In this document: in pieces, positions 5,958 to 9,065 of the stretch
Numbering within the stretch: position 1 is the stretch's first letter
Layout of the letters: the number at the start of each line of letters is the position of its first letter
NCBI GenBank assembly: GCA_027065215.1
Contig: JAMOOT010000197.1
Span: forward strand, 1-9,065
Direction: 5' to 3'
DNA: 9,065 bases
DNA from: Candidatus Omnitrophota bacterium
GTDB taxonomy: Bacteria; Omnitrophota; Gorgyraeia; S143-82
Notes under the pieces: model-generated
Seen by the model: only the letters and a program-made list of their open reading frames with translations
The model's database searches: none
Told to the model about the DNA's origin: nothing
Position numbers and translations under genes: made by a program

Positions 5958-7046
5958 GTGGATTCCAAGATCCTTCGCCGAAGGATATTCTTTACTGTCT
6001 TATTATTGGTGTGCATTGGAATAGTTATGGTCTATTCAAGTAGTTTCCCCTATGCTGAACATAGTATAGGGAATAGCGAGTATTTTTTGGTCCGTCAGGT
6101 GATATTTTCATTCTTAGGCTTGATTGCCTTGTTTGTTGGGTATTCATTAGACCCCGAATTGCTACGTAGGAGTAGCCGATGGTTGATGTTATTTTCTCTG
6201 ATTTTGCTCGGATTAGTCCTTGTGCCGGGGATAGGCCAGCAAGTAGGTGGGGCCAGGCGCTGGATAAGATTGGGTTTGCTTAATTTTCAGCCATCGGAAA
6301 TGGCTCAGTTGGTACTTTTGATCTACGCTTCGGATTTTTTTGCTCGCAAGATACGAGAGCGCAGAGGAATTTTGACCGACTTAGCCAGTATGTTTCCAGT
6401 CTTCTTGATATTTGGTATTATGGCAGGTCTAATCCTGCTCGAGCCGGATTTAGGAACTACTACAGTCTCTGCCGCTGCCCTATTTTGTCTTATGTGGGGG
6501 GCAGGATTTAGGTTGTCATATGTTATCTCTTTATTTTTGATAAGTTTACCGTTGGTTTCAGTATTGGTGTTCTCCTCTCCATATCGAAAACGGAGGATAT
6601 TAGCCTTTTTAAATCCATGGGCTGATCCTCAGAATGCTGGTTTTCAGATAATCCAGTCTCAGATTGCATTAGGTTCAGGTGGATGGTTCGGAAAAGGATT
6701 AGGGAAGAGCATCCAGAAACTATTTTATCTGCCAGCAGCCCATACTGATTTTATCTTTGCAGTTATAGGGGAGGAGTTAGGCTTTATAGGAACATTTTTG
6801 GTCCTATCTTTGTTTTTCTATTTATTTGTTCAGGGATTTGCTGCTATGGTGCGTCAAAAAGATCCCTATCGTAAACTCCTAATCCTTGGAATAATGTCTC
6901 TCCTATGCCTTGAGACCATTATAAATCTTGGGGTAAATTTGGGATTGCTCCCGCCAAAAGGATTGCCTTTGCCTTTTATAAGTTATGGTGGTAGTGCCCA
7001 GATAATCAATATGTTTGCAATAGGTCTGGTCCTTAGGTTGGTTTAA
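5958..7046 (+). CDS. ftsW: Septal peptidoglycan glycosyltransferase FtsW (SEDS family)
   Basis: FtsW is a multi-pass inner-membrane SEDS protein that polymerises lipid II with its partner class B PBP at the septum. Signatures, numbered from GTG 5958: VMVYSSS (23-29), GGARRWIRLG with FQPSE (98-113), LEPDLGTT (161-168), RKRRILAFLNPW (210-221), QIALGSGGWFGKGLG (235-249), LPAAHTDFIFAVIGEELG (258-275) containing the presumed catalytic Asp264, and GLLPPKGLPLPFISYGGS (329-346). About ten membrane segments fit the family. The start is ambiguous. GTG 5958 lies 5 bases after the murD stop and gives a 362-residue protein with a normal short cytoplasmic N-terminus. TTG 5919 would add 13 residues and has GAGGGGA upstream, but that stretch also encodes the conserved RGEH end of MurD, so the match may be chance. 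FtsW rather than RodA is favoured by the mraY-murD context. Confidence 0.96.
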   Translation: MDSKILRRRIFFTVLLLVCIGIVMVYSSSFPYAEHSIGNSEYFLVRQVIFSFLGLIALFVGYSLDPELLRRSSRWLMLFSLILLGLVLVPGIGQQVGGARRWIRLGLLNFQPSEMAQLVLLIYASDFFARKIRERRGILTDLASMFPVFLIFGIMAGLILLEPDLGTTTVSAAALFCLMWGAGFRLSYVISLFLISLPLVSVLVFSSPYRKRRILAFLNPWADPQNAGFQIIQSQIALGSGGWFGKGLGKSIQKLFYLPAAHTDFIFAVIGEELGFIGTFLVLSLFFYLFVQGFAAMVRQKDPYRKLLILGIMSLLCLETIINLGVNLGLLPPKGLPLPFISYGGSAQIINMFAIGLVLRLV

Positions 7047-7590
7047 ATTCTTTTTCTAAAACACCAAGCGCTTCCAGGTTCTTCAACATCTTTTGGGACT
7101 CAAGTTCATTAGGATTGATTATTAGAATGCGTTTAAGTGCCTGTTTGGCCAAAGGCAAGTTTTTAGCATTCAAATACACTCTGGCGATCCTCTTTAAGAG
7201 GTTTATATCTTGAACATGTTCGATCTCAATAGCCTCTAATAATTCTATAGCAGATGGGTTATGGCTGGCCAATATCTCAGCGATGGCGACAAGGATATTT
7301 ACGTTTAATGGGTTTAACTCAAAAGCCAACTGGTACTGTTCAAGTGCCTGTCGAACCTGCCCTCGACGCAATAAACTATCGCCTTTGAGTTTTAGAAAGT
7401 AAGATTTTACCTTATTTCTACGGGTTGAAGAAAGAGGATCTTGCAGGGTTCGGAATAGAAGTTTTCGCGTCTTTATGTCATCAGGGTCATTTTTAAGCAA
7501 ATATTTCAATAAACTTATCGCATAGACACGATGACCAGCCTTTATCGCCTCTAACGCCTTCTCGATAATTTTATCTCTTTCACTTTCCAT
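7033..7590 (-). CDS. Tetratricopeptide-repeat protein
   Basis: The 185-residue product from ATG 7590 starts MESERDKIIEKALEAIKAGH, typical of an all-helical TPR protein. Repeat-like helix pairs are visible at about 6-40 (ALEAIKAGHRVYAISLLKYL), 68-101 (GDSLLRRGQVRQALEQYQLA then FELNPLN) and 131-165 (LLKRIARVYLNAKNLPLAKQ then ALKRILIINPNE). The regularly placed Gly, Ala and Pro of canonical TPRs are present in the second and third. No signal peptide or membrane helix is seen, so it is probably a cytoplasmic scaffold for protein contacts. The frame is open upstream to an ATG at 7695, but the likely promoter (7663-7671) lies inside that extension, which supports an internal start; no good Shine-Dalgarno sequence precedes 7590. 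It is convergent with ftsW and its last 14 bases overlap the ftsW end. Function unknown. Confidence 0.8.
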   Translation of the reverse strand: MESERDKIIEKALEAIKAGHRVYAISLLKYLLKNDPDDIKTRKLLFRTLQDPLSSTRRNKVKSYFLKLKGDSLLRRGQVRQALEQYQLAFELNPLNVNILVAIAEILASHNPSAIELLEAIEIEHVQDINLLKRIARVYLNAKNLPLAKQALKRILIINPNELESQKMLKNLEALGVLEKEFKPT

Positions 7591-7662
7591 TTTTGAAGGT
7601 AAATTATCTCTTTGTAAACCACCCAAGTCTACAATAACATTCAACATATTGTTCGTCAACCT

Positions 7663-7671
7663 ATTATAACA
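7663..7671 (-). promoter_or_regulatory. Extended -10 promoter for the TPR gene
   Basis: On the minus strand the sequence reads TGTTATAAT, a consensus -10 hexamer with the TGn extension; the -35 side (around TTTTCT) is poor, which is usual for extended -10 promoters. Transcription would start near 7656 and give a leader of about 65 bases to the ATG at 7590. Confidence 0.5.
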
Positions 7672-7737
7672 TATCATTGTTTGATAAGAAAACACATGAG
7701 ATTTTCGCGTAGTGTTTAGAATTTTGTTATGTAAAAA

Positions 7738-7818
7738 TCATAGGAGAGTTTCTTTGTTTTGAAAATCCTTGAAAATAGTCCGGAGGAAAGGTAAATTAGA
7801 ATCGTAAGCGTTATACAT
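7738..7818 (-). CDS. Possible 26-residue small protein or leader peptide
   Basis: On the minus strand AAAGGAGG (7831-7824) is followed after 5 bases (CGCCA) by an ATG at 7818 and 26 codons to a TGA at 7740-7738. The peptide begins MYNAYDSNLPFLRTIFKDFQ and ends NKETLL. The ribosome binding site is among the best in the window and the spacing is ideal, which is why I list so short a frame. A TATAAT lies upstream on the same strand at 7916-7911, so a separate transcript with a hairpin leader is conceivable. I recognise no family. It could be a real small protein, a leader peptide before the TPR gene, the start of a truncated gene such as a transposase, or chance. Confidence 0.35.
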   Translation of the reverse strand: MYNAYDSNLPFLRTIFKDFQNKETLL

Positions 7819-7862
7819 TGGCGCCTCCTTTGTTTTTGAGTTGGTTAACAATTTAGACAAGG

Positions 7863-7889
7863 GAGGGGGGCATAAATTTTGTCCCCCTC
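7863..7889. repeat. G/C-rich inverted repeat (hairpin) upstream of the small minus-strand ORF
   Basis: Arms GAGGGGG (7863-7869) and CCCCCTC (7883-7889) pair perfectly and extend inward through a G-T and a C-G pair to about 9 base pairs, around an A/T-rich loop of 9 bases. No T-run follows on either strand, so it is not a standard intrinsic terminator. On the minus strand it would lie in the leader of the small ORF at 7738-7818. Confidence 0.6.
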
Positions 7890-7938
7890 TACACCAAATT
7901 TACACGAGATATTATACGCTACGGAAGAATCGATCTCA

Positions 7939-7968
7939 TTGACACATAAACAGATAGTAAGGTATACT
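7939..7968 (+). promoter_or_regulatory. Sigma-70-type promoter of the coiled-coil gene
   Basis: A perfect TTGACA (7939-7944) and TATACT (7963-7968) are separated by 18 bases. Transcription would start near 7975, a short distance before the AGGAGGG ribosome binding site at 7979-7985. The gene therefore has its own promoter, independent of the division genes. Confidence 0.75.
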
Positions 7969-7995
7969 TTACTTAGATAGGAGGGTAAGTAGATT

Positions 7996-8565
7996 ATGGG
8001 ATATGCATTACCTGCGCACATATATGATTTGGTTCGAAAAGAGTTTGGAGATGAGAAGAAAGCAGATGTTCTGCTTAGAGTAATAGAGTTGTCGTTTTCT
8101 GAGATAGAGAGAGAAGTAAAAGAGGAATTTCAGGAGCAAAAAGAAGTGGTAAAGAGTGCGGTTTATAATGAATTGCGCAATGAGTTGGCAACGAAAGAGT
8201 TTGTCCGTGCCGAGGCTGCTGCACTGCGTGACGAAATGCATCAAGAAATTGGTAAATTGAGGGATGAGATGTATCAAGAGATTGGTAAGTTGCGGGATGA
8301 GATGCATCAGGAGATTGGGAAGTTGCGAGGCGAGGTAATGGATTTGCGAGAAGAGATGTATCAAGAGATTGGTAAGTTGCGGGATGAAATGCATCAAGAG
8401 ATTGGTAAGTTGCGGGATGAGATGCATCAGGAGGTTTCTTCTATTCGTTCTGATATACGGGTTTTAGACTTTCAAATGAAGGTATTAATTGCATTAATGA
8501 TTCTTGGGATGACCTTAATGAATCCTAACTTTGTAGAGTTATTGCGTCAGATATTTGTAAGATAA
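7996..8565 (+). CDS. Membrane-anchored coiled-coil protein with 11-residue repeats (DUF1640/CCDC90-like architecture)
   Basis: This 189-residue protein has four visible parts: an N-terminal helical head (1-60), a short neck with ELATKEFVRAE (63-73), a repeated coiled-coil stalk (77-149), and a C-terminal membrane helix at about 160-176 (QMKVLIALMILGMTLM) before a basic end. The stalk is six copies of an 11-residue unit, consensus LRDEMHQEIGK, broken after the third copy by a 7-residue LRGEVMD. Hydrophobic residues at unit positions 1, 5 and 9 fit a hendecad coiled coil. The head-neck-stalk-anchor layout, including the ATKE-type neck, recalls the prokaryotic DUF1640/CCDC90 family, whose cellular role in bacteria is unclear; this assignment is from architecture only. 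It has a strong promoter, an AGGAGGG site 10 bases before the ATG, and no operon partner. The repeats make its length prone to change by recombination. Confidence 0.85.
   Translation: MGYALPAHIYDLVRKEFGDEKKADVLLRVIELSFSEIEREVKEEFQEQKEVVKSAVYNELRNELATKEFVRAEAAALRDEMHQEIGKLRDEMYQEIGKLRDEMHQEIGKLRGEVMDLREEMYQEIGKLRDEMHQEIGKLRDEMHQEVSSIRSDIRVLDFQMKVLIALMILGMTLMNPNFVELLRQIFVR
8224..8442 (+). repeat. Six 33-base tandem repeats interrupted by one 21-base unit
   Basis: Units start at 8224, 8257, 8290, 8344, 8377 and 8410, with the 21-base interruption at 8323-8343. Units 1, 3 and 5 encode the same 11 residues with several synonymous differences; units 2 and 4 have Tyr in place of His. The block 8257-8343 (two units plus the short one) is repeated closely by the units starting at 8344, suggesting a higher-order duplication of about 87 bases. 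Confidence 0.9.
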
Positions 8566-8860
8566 CATTTATTTTTCCTCATTGCGTTCAATTTGAAATC
8601 CTTTGTCCCGAAGAAAGAAATTGCCAGGGACATCGTCTCATTAGGGTACAGCCTTATTATAGAGGTAGTTCATAGCAGACTCAAGATTTGTTGATGGTAG
8701 TCAAAGGAGTAACGGACCGACTTTTATTTTCTTTTCTTTTCTTTTGTTGATTCATAACTTCATAAAAGATCAAAAATTCGCACTCTTTTCGATTTTTATT
8801 TCTCTTCATTCTCAATCGAACGATGTCACTTCCTATTCTCATTGACACTGTAAAATCTTA
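8566..8860. other. Intergenic region before mraZ with pyrimidine tract and inverted repeats
   Basis: No intact gene is visible. Besides the possible transposase remnant there are TGTCCC/GGGACA arms at 8604-8609 and 8627-8632, a pyrimidine tract of five 5-base units (CTTTT, ATTTT, then three CTTTT) at 8721-8745, and TTCGATT/AATCGAA arms at 8788-8794 and 8814-8820. There is also an extra TTGACA at 8842-8847. No convincing intrinsic terminator for the coiled-coil gene is seen; the T-rich tract lacks a G/C stem in front of it. Confidence 0.5.
8569..8700 (-). pseudogene. Possible decayed IS66-like transposase fragment
   Basis: On the minus strand one frame reads LPSTNLESAMNYLYNKAVP, two stop codons, then DDVPGNFFLRDKGFQIERNE and a final stop at 8569. 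The two pieces resemble, in order, the IS66 transposase C-terminal pattern LPKSxLGKAxxYxLNQW followed by FLEDGRxxIDNN. The likeness is only partial (LP, L, A, Y, N; then FL.D, F.I, N) and was recalled, not searched. It could equally be chance in an intergenic spacer. No inverted repeats or target duplications were identified. Confidence 0.2.
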
Positions 8861-8889
8861 TTGACATAGAGATTGTGTGGTATTATACT
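8861..8889 (+). promoter_or_regulatory. Consensus promoter of mraZ
   Basis: TTGACA (8861-8866), 17 bases, TATACT (8884-8889): a near-ideal sigma-70-type promoter. The predicted start of transcription is near 8896, at the left edge of the GTGGA repeats, leaving a leader of about 26 bases before the mraZ ATG. Confidence 0.85.
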
Positions 8890-8894
8890 CATCA

Positions 8895-8921
8895 ATGTGG
8901 AATAAAGTGGAGTAAAGTGGA
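8895..8921 (+). promoter_or_regulatory. MraZ operator: three GTGGA repeats at 10-base spacing
   Basis: GTGG occurs at 8897, 8907 and 8917, each followed by A, with intervening ATAAA and GTAAA. Tandem G-rich pentamer or hexamer repeats spaced by one helical turn in front of mraZ are the known binding site of the MraZ repressor (TGGGA-type repeats in E. coli, AAAGTG-type in Mycoplasma). Here the repeats cover the predicted transcription start and end at the start codon. The middle repeat (GTGGAG at 8907-8912, 9 bases before the ATG) probably also serves as the ribosome binding site, since no other purine-rich box exists. Confidence 0.85.
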
Positions 8922-9065
8922 ATGTTTTATGGGGAGTACGCCCATACATTAGATGAGAAAAATAGGTTTATCCTGCCAGCGCGGTTTAGGGAGGTGGCTC
9001 ATCAACAAGGGGTTCGGTTATTTTTCCTCACTCGGGGGCTGGATAAGTGCTTATTTCTCTTCCCA
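8922..9065 (+). CDS. mraZ: Transcriptional regulator MraZ (3'-partial)
   Basis: The first 48 codons are present and the gene runs off the right edge. The N-terminus MFYGEYAHTLDEKNRFILPA followed by RFRE matches the MraZ family (E. coli starts [20 protein letters not shown]), with the DxxxR motif of the first AbrB-like swapped-hairpin half (D-E-K-N-R). Then come GVRLFFLTRGLDKCLFLFP, matching the family's strand plus the L-x-LYP segment. MraZ forms a ring-shaped oligomer that binds repeats in its own promoter and represses the division and cell-wall cluster. Here it has its own promoter and operator. It lies about 1.9 kb downstream of ftsW, so the genes it controls directly are presumably beyond the window (normally rsmH, ftsL and onward); whether it also controls the mraY operon cannot be seen. 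Confidence 0.96.
   Translation, partial: MFYGEYAHTLDEKNRFILPARFREVAHQQGVRLFFLTRGLDKCLFLFP

Larger units (their letters stand above)
7696..7995. other. Divergent intergenic region between TPR and coiled-coil genes
   Basis: These 300 bases carry no long reading frame. From left to right they hold the small minus-strand ORF with its Shine-Dalgarno sequence (7738-7831), the G/C-rich hairpin (7863-7889), a minus-strand TATAAT (7916-7911) with only a weak -35, and the forward promoter and ribosome binding site of the coiled-coil gene. The segment around 7890-7907 (ACACCAAATTTACACG) resembles in style the ends of IS256/Mutator-type insertion sequences, but I find no second copy in inverted orientation. 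Confidence 0.5.

Noticed and set aside
7591..7695. N-terminal extension of the TPR protein to ATG 7695
   Set aside because: The extension contains the TGTTATAAT promoter element and has no helical-repeat character, so an internal start at 7590 is more likely.
7804..7810. GTAAGCG, the terminal sequence typical of IS66 elements
   Set aside because: A 7-base match is expected about once by chance in this window on both strands, and no partner CGCTTAC is seen flanking the 8569-8700 fragment.
8008..8427. Minus-strand open frame of 139 codons opposite the coiled-coil gene
   Set aside because: Its repetitive Leu/Ile/Asn translation is just the reverse of the 33-base repeats; the plus-strand gene has promoter, ribosome binding site and sensible domains.
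8224..8442. Tandem repeats considered as a CRISPR array
   Set aside because: Repeats are contiguous, in frame and lack spacers; they encode a coiled coil.
8604..8632. TGTCCC/GGGACA inverted repeat as terminator of the coiled-coil gene
   Set aside because: Only 6 base pairs with a 17-base loop and no T-run after it.

Overview
The window comes from a bacterial chromosome of moderate to low G+C (by eye about 40%). The gene content suggests a diderm, probably an uncultivated or deep-branching lineage: pseudopilin-type genes of a type II secretion or type IV pilus system, an FtsB-like divisome protein, an HD-GYP signalling protein and an MraZ-controlled division locus. I cannot assign a phylum from the sequence alone.

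Positions 1-7046 hold a tightly packed run of plus-strand genes, with gaps of 2 to 40 bases or short overlaps, that reads as one operon. It begins with the 3' end of an unrecognised cysteine-containing protein with an acidic tail. Three minor-pseudopilin genes follow (GspI/PilV-like, GspJ/PilW-like, and a very short GspK/PilX-like one), then a GAF plus HD-GYP protein, a small exported protein of unknown function, and the peptidoglycan and division genes ftsB-like, mraY, murD and ftsW. MraY makes lipid I, MurD adds D-glutamate to the nucleotide precursor, FtsW polymerises septal glycan, and FtsB is a structural and regulatory divisome component. Pilus or secretion parts, a likely cyclic-dinucleotide phosphodiesterase and septal wall synthesis thus appear to be co-transcribed.

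Positions 7033-7590 hold a convergent minus-strand TPR protein gene whose end overlaps the end of ftsW by 14 bases. The stretch from 7591 to 7995 contains an extended -10 promoter for the TPR gene, a possible 26-codon minus-strand small ORF with a near-perfect Shine-Dalgarno sequence, a G/C-rich hairpin, and a strong forward promoter. That promoter drives a free-standing 189-residue membrane-anchored coiled-coil protein (7996-8565) built on 11-residue repeats.

Positions 8566-8921 carry no intact gene. They hold a possible decayed transposase remnant on the minus strand, a (CTTTT)n-like pyrimidine tract, tandem TTGACA boxes, and a consensus promoter followed by three 10-base-spaced GTGGA repeats that match an MraZ operator. 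mraZ starts at 8922 and runs off the right edge.

The division cluster is therefore permuted. mraY-murD-ftsW lie upstream of mraZ, which normally heads the cluster, and two unrelated genes separate the two parts. I see no clear new defence or mobile system. The best leads are the operon linkage, the operator geometry at mraZ, the hendecad-repeat protein, the small minus-strand ORF, and the shortened MurD and GspK-like proteins.
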